In this document: one piece after another, positions 25,803 to 34,577 of the stretch
How the letters are laid out: each line of letters starts with the position of its first letter
Numbering within the stretch: the stretch's first letter is position 1
Assembly (NCBI RefSeq): GCF_013283745.1
Contig: NZ_JABSTZ010000003.1
Coordinates: forward strand, 372,001 to 436,000
Length of the DNA stretch: 64,000 nt
Source: Aeromicrobium stalagmiti
GTDB lineage: Bacteria > Actinomycetota > Actinomycetes > Propionibacteriales > Nocardioidaceae
Direction: 5' to 3'
Program-made: the position numbers and the translations under genes
The notes under the pieces: generated by a model
What the model was told of the DNA's origin: nothing
The model's input: the letters and a program-made list of their open reading frames with translations, nothing else
Databases searched by the model: none

Positions 25803-26831
25803 TCAACCAAACAGCACCTCGACCTCGTCGTAGAGGTCGGGGCGGACGGTCTTGAGCTGGTCGGTGCCCTCCGACAGCGGCACCCGGGCGATCTCGGTGC
25901 CACGCAGCGCCATCATCGTGCCGAAGTCGCCCTCGTGCACCGCGGTGATGGCGTGCAGCCCGAACCGGGTGGCCAGCCAGCGGTCGAACGCCGTGGGCGT
26001 GCCACCGCGCTGCACGTGGCCGAGGACGACTGCGCGCGCCTCCTTGCCGGTGCGGCGCTCGATCTCGGACGCCAGGCGGTCGCCGATGCCCCCGAGTCGT
26101 ACGTGCCCGAAGGCGTCCTTCTCGCCACTGACGAGCGACATGTCGCCGCCCTCGGCGGGGACTGCCCCCTCCGAGACCACGATGATCGGTGAGTACTGCG
26201 TCGCGAAGCGGCTCTCGACCTGCGCGCACACCTTGTCGATGTCGAACGGACGCTCCGGGATCAAGATGATGTTGGCGCCGCCGGCCATCCCGCTGTGCAG
26301 GGCGATCCAGCCCGCGTGGCGTCCCATGACCTCGACGACCAGCACCCGGTGGTGCGACTCGGCGGTCGTGTGGAGCCGGTCGATCGCCTCGGTCGCGATG
26401 TTGACCGCGGTGTCGAAGCCGAAGGTGAAGTCGGTGCCCGACAGGTCGTTGTCGATCGTCTTCGGCACCCCCACGACGTTGACGCCGAGGTCGGCGAGCT
26501 TCGTCGCCACGCCGAGGGTGTCCTCGCCGCCGATCGCGATGAGCGCGTCGACGCCGTGCTGGGCCAGGTTGTCCTTGATGCGCTCGACGCCGTTGTCGAT
26601 CGCGAACGGGTTGGTGCGCGAGGAGCCGAGGATCGTGCCGCCACGGGGCAGGATGCCGCGCACCGCATCGACGTCCAGCGCGATCGTGTCGTTCTCGAGC
26701 GGCCCGCGCCACCCGTCGCGAAAGCCGATGAACTCGTGGCCGTACGCCGCCACGCCCTTGCGCACCGCTCCACGGATGACTGCGTTGAGCCCGGGGCAGT
26801 CGCCTCCCCCGGTGAGCATGCCGACGCGCAT
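25803..26831 (-). CDS. pfkA: 6-phosphofructokinase, probably pyrophosphate-dependent
   Basis: The 342-residue protein belongs to the PfkA superfamily: LTGGGDCPGLNAVIRG at the N-terminus, GVPKTIDNDLSGTDFTFG near 121-138, EVMGRHAGWIAL and LGHVQRGGTPTAFDR. At the two positions that separate donor types, the protein has Asp104 (GGEDT) and Lys124 (PKTIDND). This is the PPi-using pattern described for Amycolatopsis methanolica PFK; ATP-dependent actinobacterial relatives have Gly104. It would phosphorylate fructose 6-phosphate reversibly with PPi. The ATG has GAGGAG upstream, which excludes the longer frame that runs through the acyltransferase gene. Confidence 0.93.
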   Translation of the reverse strand: MRVGMLTGGGDCPGLNAVIRGAVRKGVAAYGHEFIGFRDGWRGPLENDTIALDVDAVRGILPRGGTILGSSRTNPFAIDNGVERIKDNLAQHGVDALIAIGGEDTLGVATKLADLGVNVVGVPKTIDNDLSGTDFTFGFDTAVNIATEAIDRLHTTAESHHRVLVVEVMGRHAGWIALHSGMAGGANIILIPERPFDIDKVCAQVESRFATQYSPIIVVSEGAVPAEGGDMSLVSGEKDAFGHVRLGGIGDRLASEIERRTGKEARAVVLGHVQRGGTPTAFDRWLATRFGLHAITAVHEGDFGTMMALRGTEIARVPLSEGTDQLKTVRPDLYDEVEVLFG

Positions 26832-26860
26832 CTGGATCTCCTCGTGGTGGTGGACGTGGT

Positions 26861-27613
26861 TCAGTCGGGCTTGATCTCTTCCCACACCTCGTCGGCCTCG
26901 GCCCGGGCGACCGCGTTGGCGGCCTCCTTGTCGCGGGCCTGGTCGCGCTTCTTGGCGTCCTGCGCGTAGAGGTCGACGTACTCCTGGCCCGAGAGGCGCA
27001 TGATCTCGTACATGATCTCGTCGGTGATCGCGCGCAGGATGTAGCGGTCGTCCTGCATGCCCTCGTAGCGACTGAAGTCGAGCGGCTTGCCGAAGCGGAC
27101 GCCGGGGCGGGCGAAGCTGCCGAAGATCTTGCCCGGAGGCGCGACGACGTCGGTGCCGATGACGGCCAGCGGGATGACCGGCACCCCTGCCTCGAGCGCG
27201 AGCCGCGCGACGCCCGTGCGGCCGCGGTAGAGCAGGCCGTCGTGCGAGCGCGTGCCCTCGGGATAGATGCCGCACACCTCGCCGTCGGCGAGCAGGCGCA
27301 GCTGGGTCTTGATCGCGCCGGCCGCGGCCGATCCGCTGGTGCGGTCGATCGGCACCTGACCGGCGCCGGAGAAGAAGGTCTTCTGGAGCCAGCCCTTGAT
27401 GCCGGACCCCTCGAAGTACTCGGCCTTGGCGACGAACGTGACCCGACGCGGGATCACCAGCGGCATGAAGAGCCAGTCGCTGTAGGACAGGTGGTTGCTC
27501 GCAAGGATCGCGGCGCCCTCCTTGGGGACGTGCTCGGTTCCTTCGGCCCACGGTCTGAAGATCAGCTTGAGCAAGGGACCCAGCGCGAGGAACTTCAGGA
27601 ACCAATAGAACAC
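26861..27613 (-). CDS. 1-acyl-sn-glycerol-3-phosphate acyltransferase (PlsC family)
   Basis: The 250-residue membrane-associated acyltransferase begins FYWFLKFLALGPLLKLIFRP after a GTG. It has motif I NHLSYSDWLFMPL (H-x4-D), then the middle GQVPIDR block, motif III CGIYPEGTRSHDG and VPVIPLAVIG. This set is diagnostic of PlsC-like enzymes that acylate lysophosphatidate. The C-terminus is a charged Ala/Glu/Lys/Arg helix. It lies 29 bp upstream of pfkA in the same direction; the divergent esterase starts 58 bp away. Confidence 0.92.
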   Translation of the reverse strand: MFYWFLKFLALGPLLKLIFRPWAEGTEHVPKEGAAILASNHLSYSDWLFMPLVIPRRVTFVAKAEYFEGSGIKGWLQKTFFSGAGQVPIDRTSGSAAAGAIKTQLRLLADGEVCGIYPEGTRSHDGLLYRGRTGVARLALEAGVPVIPLAVIGTDVVAPPGKIFGSFARPGVRFGKPLDFSRYEGMQDDRYILRAITDEIMYEIMRLSGQEYVDLYAQDAKKRDQARDKEAANAVARAEADEVWEEIKPD

Positions 27614-27691
27614 GGACAGGACACTACTCCGAACCGACCACCTTTCGCACGAGGCGACGCGCGGTGACCGATGATGATGGATGATGAGGAC

Positions 27692-28456
27692 ATGACTTCC
27701 TCGCTGGTGGCCGGCGCCGAGCCCTTCTCGGCCGACGGCGGTCGTACGGGCGTGCTGCTGAGCCACGGATTCACCGGATCCCCCGCATCGATGACGCCGT
27801 GGGCCCAGCAGCTCGCTGGCCTCGGTCACACCGTGCGGGTCCCCCGCCTGCCCGGCCACGGCACCACGTGGCAGGACATGAACCGCACCCGGTGGCACGA
27901 CTGGTACGCCGAGGTCGATGCCGCCCTCACCGACCTGCACCAGACGTGCGACCGCGTCGTCGTCGCGGGGCTGTCGATGGGTGGGTGCCTGGCCCTGCGG
28001 CTCGCCGAGCAGCGCCCCGACGACGTCGACGCCCTCGTGCTCGTCAACCCGGCCGTCAACGTCAACCGCTTCGACGTCAAGCTGGTGCCCGTCCTGCAGT
28101 GGATCGTCCCGGCCATGCCCGGCATCGGCAACGACATCAAGAAGCCGGGGCAGGACGAGGTCGGCTACGACAAGACCCCGCTCAAGGCGCTGGCGTCGCA
28201 GCTGACGATGTGGAAGGACGTCCGCGCCGGACTCGGCCGCATCACCCAGCCCCTGCTGCTCTTCCGCTCCGTCGACGACCACGTCGTCGACGAGTCCTCG
28301 CAGGCGATCATCCTCGACGGGGTGTCATCGACGGTCAAGGAGCTCGTGACGCTGCACGACAGCTTCCACGTCGCGACCCTCGACAACGACGCACCGCTGA
28401 TCTTCGACCGCACCGCGGCCTTCATCACCGAGCACGTGGGAGCAGGGGCGGCATGA
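27692..28456 (+). CDS. Alpha/beta hydrolase, carboxylesterase/monoacylglycerol lipase-like
   Basis: The protein has the canonical esterase layout: GVLLSHGFTGSPASM (oxyanion HGFTG), the nucleophile elbow AGLSMGG, the acid in FRSVDDHVVD and the catalytic His in HDSFHVATLDND. It resembles Est30-type carboxylesterases of about 250 residues. Next to an acyltransferase and an acyl-CoA ligase, a lipid substrate is plausible but not shown. The start is ATG 27692 (TSSLVAGAEPF), with GAGGA just upstream; an ATG run at 27671 would add seven acidic residues. Confidence 0.88.
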   Translation: MTSSLVAGAEPFSADGGRTGVLLSHGFTGSPASMTPWAQQLAGLGHTVRVPRLPGHGTTWQDMNRTRWHDWYAEVDAALTDLHQTCDRVVVAGLSMGGCLALRLAEQRPDDVDALVLVNPAVNVNRFDVKLVPVLQWIVPAMPGIGNDIKKPGQDEVGYDKTPLKALASQLTMWKDVRAGLGRITQPLLLFRSVDDHVVDESSQAIILDGVSSTVKELVTLHDSFHVATLDNDAPLIFDRTAAFITEHVGAGAA

Positions 28457-28848
28457 CCGAGCGCGACGACTTCGACAAGATCGTCGAGGGGCTCGACCTC
28501 GACCTGTCGTTCCCCGACGAGCCCGCTGATCCGGCACCCCAGGAGCACCCGTCGATGCGCCGGCTGCCCGAGTCACCGGGACCCGACGACACCGAGGAGC
28601 CGTTCTACCGCAAGGTCGAGCAGAAGCCGCTCGTGCCGCGTCGGCGCGGCATCCTGCTGGCCTGGGCGGGCGTCGTCGGCGCCCCGCTCGCCCTCGTGCT
28701 GGCGACGGTCGCCCACGTATTCGTCGGACAGTCGATCCTGGCCGGCGCCGCGCTCATCTTCGTGGCTTCGGCGACATACCTTTTCTTGCAGCTGCCCGAA
28801 CACGGGCCCTCGCGGAGGGATTGGCCGGACGACGGCGCCGTGCTGTGA
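28453..28848 (+). CDS. Conserved actinobacterial membrane protein
   Basis: The 131-residue protein has an acidic N-terminal half (ERDDFDKIVEGLDLDLSFPD), a basic patch PRRRG and two membrane segments (about 67-86 and 91-110). Its start overlaps the esterase stop by 4 bp (ATGA), so the two are translationally coupled. I recognise no family. Its last 95 bp overlap the 3' end of the convergent glucokinase gene, an unusually long antisense overlap. Confidence 0.75.
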   Translation: MTERDDFDKIVEGLDLDLSFPDEPADPAPQEHPSMRRLPESPGPDDTEEPFYRKVEQKPLVPRRRGILLAWAGVVGAPLALVLATVAHVFVGQSILAGAALIFVASATYLFLQLPEHGPSRRDWPDDGAVL

Positions 28849-29791
28849 GCCGGGCCATGTCGGCGGCGCCGATGAGGCCCGCCTCCGGCCCGAGGTGAGC
28901 CCGGACGATCCGCGCCTCGGCGCGGAAGCCACGACCGGTGAGGGTGCGTGAGAACGCCGCCCGCGCCGGGTCGATGAGCAGCGGTCCGGCGTCGCTGACG
29001 CCACCACCGATCACGAACATGCCGGGGTCGAGCGCGGCGGCGAGGTTGGCGATGCCGACGCCGAGCCAGTCGCCGACGTCGGCGATCCACTCGATCGCCT
29101 CGGCGTTGCCGGCCTTGGCGTGCTGGCTCACCAGGTGGCCCTCGATGCGCTCGACCGTGCCGCCGGCCTCGGCGAGGAAGAGCTTGCCCAGCTCGGTGCC
29201 GTCGGTCGCGGCCTTGCGGGCCCGTCGGGTCAGCACCCGTCCGCTGGCGTACTGCTCCCAGCAGCCCTGGTTGCCGCACTCGCACTGGTTGCCCTGCGGC
29301 ACGACCTGCATGTGCCCGAACTCGCCGGCGATGCCGAACTGGCCGCGGTAGGGCTGGCCGTCGATGACGATCGCCCCGCCGATGCCGGTGCCGAGGGTGA
29401 TGAGCACGAGGTCGGCCTCGTTCTGCGCGGCCCCGAAGCGCCACTCGGCCCACCCGGCTGCGTTGGCGTCGTTGTCGACCAGCACGGGAAGACCCGTGCG
29501 GCGAGCCACGGAGTCGCGCAACGGCTCGTGCCGCCACGCCAGGTGCGGGGCGAACAGGACCGTCGACTGCGTCGCGTCGACGAAGCCGGCCGCGCCCACA
29601 CCGATCGCCCGGATGTGGTGCTCGCGGCGGAACTCCTCGGTGATGTCGGCGATCGCGTCGATGACCTCGAGCGGCTCGGTCGTCGGGGTCTCGCGCTTGA
29701 GGCGCGCCAGGACATGACCGTCCTCGTCGACGACGCCTGCGGCGATCTTGGTGCCGCCGATGTCGATGCCGACGGCCAGCTTGTCTGCCAC
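28754..29791 (-). CDS. glk: ROK family glucokinase (copy 1)
   Basis: This 345-residue sugar kinase begins ADKLAVGIDIGGTKIAAG (phosphate-1 motif), has VDNDANAAGWAE, TLGTGIGGAIVIDG, the HMQVVPQG..CECGNQGCWEQ zinc-binding ROK signature near residue 165-185, and VIGGGVSDAGPLLI. These features fit actinobacterial glucokinase (GlkA type). The C-terminal 30 residues are an Arg/Ala/Pro-rich extension absent from copy 2. Its GTG start overlaps the TAG stop of copy 2 by one base, so the two kinases are one transcription unit. Confidence 0.88.
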   Translation of the reverse strand: MADKLAVGIDIGGTKIAAGVVDEDGHVLARLKRETPTTEPLEVIDAIADITEEFRREHHIRAIGVGAAGFVDATQSTVLFAPHLAWRHEPLRDSVARRTGLPVLVDNDANAAGWAEWRFGAAQNEADLVLITLGTGIGGAIVIDGQPYRGQFGIAGEFGHMQVVPQGNQCECGNQGCWEQYASGRVLTRRARKAATDGTELGKLFLAEAGGTVERIEGHLVSQHAKAGNAEAIEWIADVGDWLGVGIANLAAALDPGMFVIGGGVSDAGPLLIDPARAAFSRTLTGRGFRAEARIVRAHLGPEAGLIGAADMARLTARRRRPANPSARARVRAAARKGMSPKPRR

Positions 29792-30738
29792 TACGCGGGC
29801 TCCACTCTCGCAAGATCGGCCGCGCCGATGATGCCGGCCTCGTTGCCGAGGGCGGCCAGGCGCAGCGCGGCCTCGGGACGGTGCGCCCGGGCCGGAAGAT
29901 GGGTCTCGAACGCGTCGACGACCGGCCCGAGGAGCAGGTCGCCCGCAGCGGCCACGCCTCCACCGATCGCGATGACGCTGGGGTCGAGGATCGTCGCGAG
30001 CACCGCGGCTCCCTCACCGATCCAGCGGCCCAGCTCGGTGATCAGCTCGATCGAGAGGGCATCGCCCTCCTGCGCCAGCTTCGTGACCGCAGGACCGCTG
30101 ATGCGCGAGAGGTCGCCGTCGGCCAGGGCCGCGATGGCCGCGGCTGCAGGGTCCTCGTTGGCGACGCGCTCACGGGCGTCGCGGACCAGGGCGCTGCCGC
30201 TGCCGTACTGCTCGTAGCAGCCGCGCTGGCCGCAGCCGCACAGGATGCCGTCGGGGACGACGCGCATGTGACCGATCTCGGCCGCGACGCCGAAGCCACC
30301 GCGGAAGAGCTGACCGCGGTGGACGATGCCGCCACCGATGCCGGTGCCGACCGTGATGAGCAGCAGGTCGTCGGTGTCCTCGCCGGCGCCGAAGCGGAAC
30401 TCGCCCCACGCCGCGGCGTTGGCGTCGTTCTCGACGACGATCGGCAGGTCGACGAGGGCGCGCACGTGGGCGGCGAGGGGCTCCTCGCGCCAGTCGATGT
30501 TGGGCGCGAACCGCACCGTGGCGCGATCCTCGCCCACGAAGCCGGCCGCCCCGATGCCGACGCCCACCGGGCGGTCGTCACCGGTGAGGCGGTCGACGAG
30601 GTCGGCGACGATCGCGGGGATCTTGGTCGAGTCGTCGGGCGTCGGCTCCGAGACGGCCTCCAGGATCTCCCCGGACGCGGACACGAGGCCGGCGGCGATC
30701 TTGGTGCCGCCGATGTCGACGCCGATGGCGAGGGTCAC
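29791..30738 (-). CDS. ROK family glucokinase (copy 2)
   Basis: The 315-residue paralogue of the next gene shares the same motifs: AIGVDIGGTKIAAGLVS, VVENDANAAAWGEF, TVGTGIGGGIVHRG, the zinc motif CGCGQRGCYEQ and VIAIGGGVAAAGDLL. All expected ROK catalytic residues, including the Asp in ENDANA, are present, so both copies should be active. The substrate could be glucose or another hexose; two adjacent copies suggest different specificity or regulation. It overlaps the small CxxC protein gene upstream by 4 bp. Confidence 0.87.
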   Translation of the reverse strand: MTLAIGVDIGGTKIAAGLVSASGEILEAVSEPTPDDSTKIPAIVADLVDRLTGDDRPVGVGIGAAGFVGEDRATVRFAPNIDWREEPLAAHVRALVDLPIVVENDANAAAWGEFRFGAGEDTDDLLLITVGTGIGGGIVHRGQLFRGGFGVAAEIGHMRVVPDGILCGCGQRGCYEQYGSGSALVRDARERVANEDPAAAAIAALADGDLSRISGPAVTKLAQEGDALSIELITELGRWIGEGAAVLATILDPSVIAIGGGVAAAGDLLLGPVVDAFETHLPARAHRPEAALRLAALGNEAGIIGAADLARVEPA

Positions 30739-31049
30739 TTCTCCTCCTGGGGCGCCAGCGCCGTGTCGACCAGGTCGCGCAGCGACCGGGCGAACGCAGC
30801 AGCCGACTGGGTCACCGAGGCGAGCGCCTCGGGGTTGTCACGCACGAAGCCGACGACCTGGCACACCGGGCACCAGGACGTCGAGCACACGTGGTCGCTC
30901 TTCGGGGTCTCCGGGGCGGCGGTGCTCGCATGAGGAGCACTCGCCACGGCGCGGAACAGCTTGAACGCCTCCTCGGCGATCGAGCCGACCGGCTCGGCAC
31001 TGCTGGCAGAGGCCGAGGTGGCGTCCGCGGTCGGTCCTGGACCGGTCAC
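30735..31049 (-). CDS. Conserved hypothetical protein with CxxC motif
   Basis: The 104-residue protein has an Ala/Ser/Pro-rich N-terminal half and a conserved-looking C-terminal block VCSTSWCPVCQVVGFVRDNP followed by an amphipathic helix (SAAAFARSLRDLVDTAL). The three Cys in CSTSWCPVC could bind a metal or act in redox chemistry. Similar short proteins occur beside the SRPBCC (TB16.3-like) gene in actinobacteria. Overlaps of 4 bp with both neighbours place it inside the operon. Confidence 0.7.
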   Translation of the reverse strand: MTGPGPTADATSASASSAEPVGSIAEEAFKLFRAVASAPHASTAAPETPKSDHVCSTSWCPVCQVVGFVRDNPEALASVTQSAAAFARSLRDLVDTALAPQEEK

Positions 31050-31483
31050 AGGGCCTCGACCTGTTTCTTCAACCCCTTGAGGGCGGTGTCGATGATGACC
31101 TTCTCAGCCTTGCGCTTGAGCATCCCCAGCAGCGGGACGGAGACGTCGACCGCGAGCTGGTAGGTCACCCGGGTCTGCGCGTCGCCGAGCGGCTCGAGGA
31201 CGTAGGCACCGTCCATCGAGGTCAGCATCTTGCCCGACTGCGTCAGGCTCCACGACACCGTGCGGTCACCGTCCCAGACATAGCCCAGGTCGTACTCGTC
31301 ACGGATCGGCGTCGCATCGAGCACGAAGTGCACCTGCTCGGCCCGTCCGCCTGCGCCCGCCACGACGACATCAGCGGTCTTCACGCCCGTCGCCCACACC
31401 GGGTAGGCAGCGAAGTCGGCGATCACGTCCATGATGCGGTCAGCGGGGGCGTCGATGACGATGTCGCTCGTGGTCCGCGCCAT
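31046..31483 (-). CDS. SRPBCC family protein (polyketide cyclase/START-like, TB16.3 type)
   Basis: The 145-residue protein is a helix-grip fold domain: ARTTSDIVIDAPADRIMDVI at the start, a beta core with FAAYPVWATGVKTADV, and a long C-terminal helix ending KGLKKQVEAL. Such domains bind hydrophobic ligands in a deep cavity. Its position beside a FadD15-like ligase matches Rv2185c (TB16.3) in M. tuberculosis. ATG 31483 is preferred because GAGGAGG lies 4 nt upstream; GTG 31486 is next to it. Confidence 0.85.
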   Translation of the reverse strand: MARTTSDIVIDAPADRIMDVIADFAAYPVWATGVKTADVVVAGAGGRAEQVHFVLDATPIRDEYDLGYVWDGDRTVSWSLTQSGKMLTSMDGAYVLEPLGDAQTRVTYQLAVDVSVPLLGMLKRKAEKVIIDTALKGLKKQVEAL

Positions 31484-31616
31484 CACCCCTCCTCGTCCGG
31501 CTCGCTGTGTCCACCCATGCTAGTGGTTCCCGCGACCATCACCTGCGCCGGTACTCAGCCTCGTGGCGGCGCGGCCCCTTCGGTCGTGCCGGGTCCGGGC
31601 GAGTAGCCTGCCGTAC

Positions 31617-33350
31617 GTGACGCAGCCGCAAAAGCCCGCTCTGGGCAACCTCAGCGATGACATCCTCGACCGCCTCCCCCAGCACGCCGACGACGTGGCC
31701 CTGGCCCGCGCCGAGGGTGACGCCTGGACCGACGTGACCCTCGCGGAGTTCCACCGCGACGTCGTCGCGGTGGCCAAGGGGCTCGTGGCTGCCGGGGTCT
31801 CCCCCGGTGACCGCGTCGCGCTGCTGTCGAAGACCCGCTACGAGTGGACCGTCTGCGACTACGCGATCTGGTGGACCGGAGCGGCGACCGTGCCGATCTA
31901 CGAGACGTCCTCGGCCGCACAGATCGCCTGGATCCTGTCCGACTCCGGTGCCGTCGCGGCGATCGTCGAGAACGACGGCCACCTCGGACGCGTCGAGGAG
32001 TCGCGCTCGCAGGCCCCCACGCTGCAGCACGTCTGGACGATCGACGCCGGTGGCATCGACACGATCACCGCGCTCGGGGCCGACGTCACCGACGAGCAGC
32101 TGGAGGAGCGCCGCGCGACCCTGACGAGCGACACCCTGGCGACGCTGATCTACACGTCCGGCACGACGGGCCGGCCCAAGGGCTGCCGCCTCACGCACGG
32201 CAACTTCCGCTACGAGCTGCAGGCGGCCACCGAGCAGCTGCCCGACCTGTTCGGCACCGAGAACGCGTCGACGCTGCTGTTCCTGCCGCTGGCGCACGTG
32301 TTCGCCCGCATCATCCAGGTCGGCGCGATCCGCTCCGGCGCCAAGCTCGGACACACGGCCGACGTCAAGGACCTCGTGACGCACCTCGGCACGTTCCAGC
32401 CGACGTTCGTGCTGGCCGTGCCCCGGGTGTTCGAGAAGGTCTTCAACACCGCGAGCGGCAAGGCGTACGCCGACGGCAAGGGCAAGATCTTCGACCGCGC
32501 GGCGCAGACCGCGATCGCCTACAGCCGGGCGCTCGACACCGGGAAGCCCGGGCTCGCGCTGCGGGCGCGCCACACGGTCTTCGACAAGCTCGTCTACGGC
32601 AAGCTCCGCGACGCCCTCGGCGGGCACGCCGAGTGGGCCATCTCGGGCGGCGCGCCGCTCGGCGACCGGCTCGCCCACTTCTACCGCGGCATCGGCGTCA
32701 CCGTGCTCGAGGGCTACGGCCTGACCGAGACGACGGCTGCGCTGTGCGTCAACACGCCCGAGGGACAGCGGGTCGGAACGGTCGGACAGCCGCTGCCCGG
32801 CACCGAGGTGCGGGTCGCCGACGACGGCGAGCTGAGCTTTCGCGGGCAGCAGGTCTTCGACGGCTACTGGCAGAACGAGGCCGCCACCGCCGAGGCGATC
32901 GACGCCGACGGCTGGTTCGCGACCGGCGACCTCGGCGAGGTCGACGACGACGGCTACGTGCGCATCACGGGTCGCAAGAAGGAGATCATCGTCACGGCCG
33001 GCGGCAAGAACGTCGCCCCCGCGGTGCTCGAGGACCGCGTGCGCGCGCACCCCTACGTCAGCCAGTGCCTCGTGGTCGGCGATGGCAAGCCCTTCGTCGC
33101 CGCCCTGGTGACGATCGACGAGGAGGCCTGGACCGGCAGCCTCGACGACCCGGCCCTGCTGGCCGAGGTGCAGAAGGCCATTGACGACGCCAACACCCAG
33201 GTGTCGCAGGCCGAGTCGATCCGCAAGTTCCAGATCCTGCCCGAGGACTGGACCGAGGAGAACGGCTACCTCACCCCCTCGTTCAAGGTGAAGCGCAACG
33301 CGGTCCTGCGCGATCTTCACGACACGGTCGAGGCGCTCTTCGTCAGGTAG
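31617..33350 (+). CDS. Long-chain fatty-acid--CoA ligase (FadD15-like)
   Basis: The 577-residue AMP-forming enzyme activates fatty acids as acyl-CoA. It has the ATP loop LIYTSGTTGRPKGCRL near residue 180, the NGYGLTE-type motif in LEGYGLTETTAALC, WFATGDLGEVDDDGYVRITG and the hinge GRKKEIIVTAGGKNVAP with the catalytic-lysine region near KVKRNAVL at the end. Position next to the SRPBCC gene matches mycobacterial fadD15. The GTG start follows TAGCCT (31604-31609) by 7 nt, so it looks leaderless; an upstream GTG at 31563 would include the promoter. Confidence 0.92.
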   Translation: MTQPQKPALGNLSDDILDRLPQHADDVALARAEGDAWTDVTLAEFHRDVVAVAKGLVAAGVSPGDRVALLSKTRYEWTVCDYAIWWTGAATVPIYETSSAAQIAWILSDSGAVAAIVENDGHLGRVEESRSQAPTLQHVWTIDAGGIDTITALGADVTDEQLEERRATLTSDTLATLIYTSGTTGRPKGCRLTHGNFRYELQAATEQLPDLFGTENASTLLFLPLAHVFARIIQVGAIRSGAKLGHTADVKDLVTHLGTFQPTFVLAVPRVFEKVFNTASGKAYADGKGKIFDRAAQTAIAYSRALDTGKPGLALRARHTVFDKLVYGKLRDALGGHAEWAISGGAPLGDRLAHFYRGIGVTVLEGYGLTETTAALCVNTPEGQRVGTVGQPLPGTEVRVADDGELSFRGQQVFDGYWQNEAATAEAIDADGWFATGDLGEVDDDGYVRITGRKKEIIVTAGGKNVAPAVLEDRVRAHPYVSQCLVVGDGKPFVAALVTIDEEAWTGSLDDPALLAEVQKAIDDANTQVSQAESIRKFQILPEDWTEENGYLTPSFKVKRNAVLRDLHDTVEALFVR

Positions 33351-34570
33351 TCCCGCCACTCGGCGGTCAGCTGCTGCACCGTCAGGCCGAACGAGTCCCG
33401 CAACGCGGTGCTCAGGCGCGTGCCGCCGAGAACCGACTCGTAGAAGTCGACCACGTCAGCGCGCCCGTAGCGCTCGTCGAGCAGGCGGAAGGCCATCCAC
33501 GCGGCCTCGTAGGCCGCGCCGAGCCCGTGACTCGTCGCACCGAACGCCGCGGCGTCCGGCAGCGATGTCGGCACCCGGCCTGCCGTGACCTCGGCGAGGA
33601 CCTGACCGGCGCTGACCGACAGCGGCGCCGAGTCGTCGCGCAGCGCCACGTAGTCGGCGAAGCCCTCGACGACCCAGCTCTCGGCACTGGTGCCGACCGC
33701 GCCGGTCAGCAGGTGCGTGCCCTCGTGACTGAGCACGACCTGGGCGGCCCGGCGGTCCATCGTCGCGAAGAGTGCGGGGTTGAGGACGATCACCGACCCA
33801 CCGGACGACGTGGTGCTGCGGTCGAGCCGGGTCGTGACGGCGGCGATCTGGCGGACGTCCTCGACGCCCTGTCCGACGATGCGCGCCATCTGGTCCTGGG
33901 TGCGCGGCGACACGATGACGAGCTCGCCCTCGGCGCCCGGGACGGCCGACGCGACCGCGGCCCGGGCGGTCGCCGCCATTGACTCGACGGGCAGCTGGTC
34001 GTCACCCCCGTCGACCGTCACGACGGTGCTGCCGGACGTCCGCTCCACGGCGACCCGGCCGGCCAACCAGATCGGCAGCGTCGTCGTGCGCGGTGCGGCG
34101 TCGACGATCGAGAAGTCGCCGTCGGTCTGCGGCGCCACCCGGAAGGCGACCGACGAGCGGTGCAGCGTGTCGGAGCCGAGACCGGACTCGGGCCCCGGGC
34201 GCCAGGCCACCTCCGCGACCATCCGTGCGGTGCCGTCGGCGCGGTCGGCGACGTCGCCGCCGCTGATGTAGCGCAACGAGACCTCGGTGGCGCCGACCGC
34301 GACGAGCGAGGCCCAGGTGCGACGGCCGAAGTCACGGCCGGCGGCCAGGTCTCCGGTCGCCTCGACGAACTGCTGCTCGGTCGTCGCCGACGACAGGTCG
34401 CGCAGCTGGCTCGTCAGTCGCGACGAGGCGTCGGCGCCGATGGGGACGACGGCGGGCTCGTCGGTTCCCCCGTCCCACGGTCGCTGCCACAGCAGCAGCG
34501 ACCCGGCGAGCAGGGCAAGCACCACCACGGCCGCCACGTTGGGCGACGGCCGGAGGCGGCGCTCAGCCAA
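33317..34570 (-). CDS. Membrane-anchored putative gluzincin metallopeptidase
   Basis: The 417-residue protein has a basic N-terminus, one membrane segment (about 12-28, VAAVVVLALLAGSLLLW) and an exported domain. Near the C-terminus are SHEGTHLLTG (HExxH at 282-286) and, 15 residues on, VEGFADYVALRD (possible third zinc ligand Glu302), the arrangement of gluzincin peptidases such as the MA-like families. Nothing else in the first 250 residues is recognisable. It lies just downstream of an NlpC/P60 gene (7 bp gap) and overlaps the convergent fadD15-like gene by 34 bp. Confidence 0.75.
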   Translation of the reverse strand: MAERRLRPSPNVAAVVVLALLAGSLLLWQRPWDGGTDEPAVVPIGADASSRLTSQLRDLSSATTEQQFVEATGDLAAGRDFGRRTWASLVAVGATEVSLRYISGGDVADRADGTARMVAEVAWRPGPESGLGSDTLHRSSVAFRVAPQTDGDFSIVDAAPRTTTLPIWLAGRVAVERTSGSTVVTVDGGDDQLPVESMAATARAAVASAVPGAEGELVIVSPRTQDQMARIVGQGVEDVRQIAAVTTRLDRSTTSSGGSVIVLNPALFATMDRRAAQVVLSHEGTHLLTGAVGTSAESWVVEGFADYVALRDDSAPLSVSAGQVLAEVTAGRVPTSLPDAAAFGATSHGLGAAYEAAWMAFRLLDERYGRADVVDFYESVLGGTRLSTALRDSFGLTVQQLTAEWRDYLTKSASTVS

Positions 34571-34577
34571 GCGAGTG

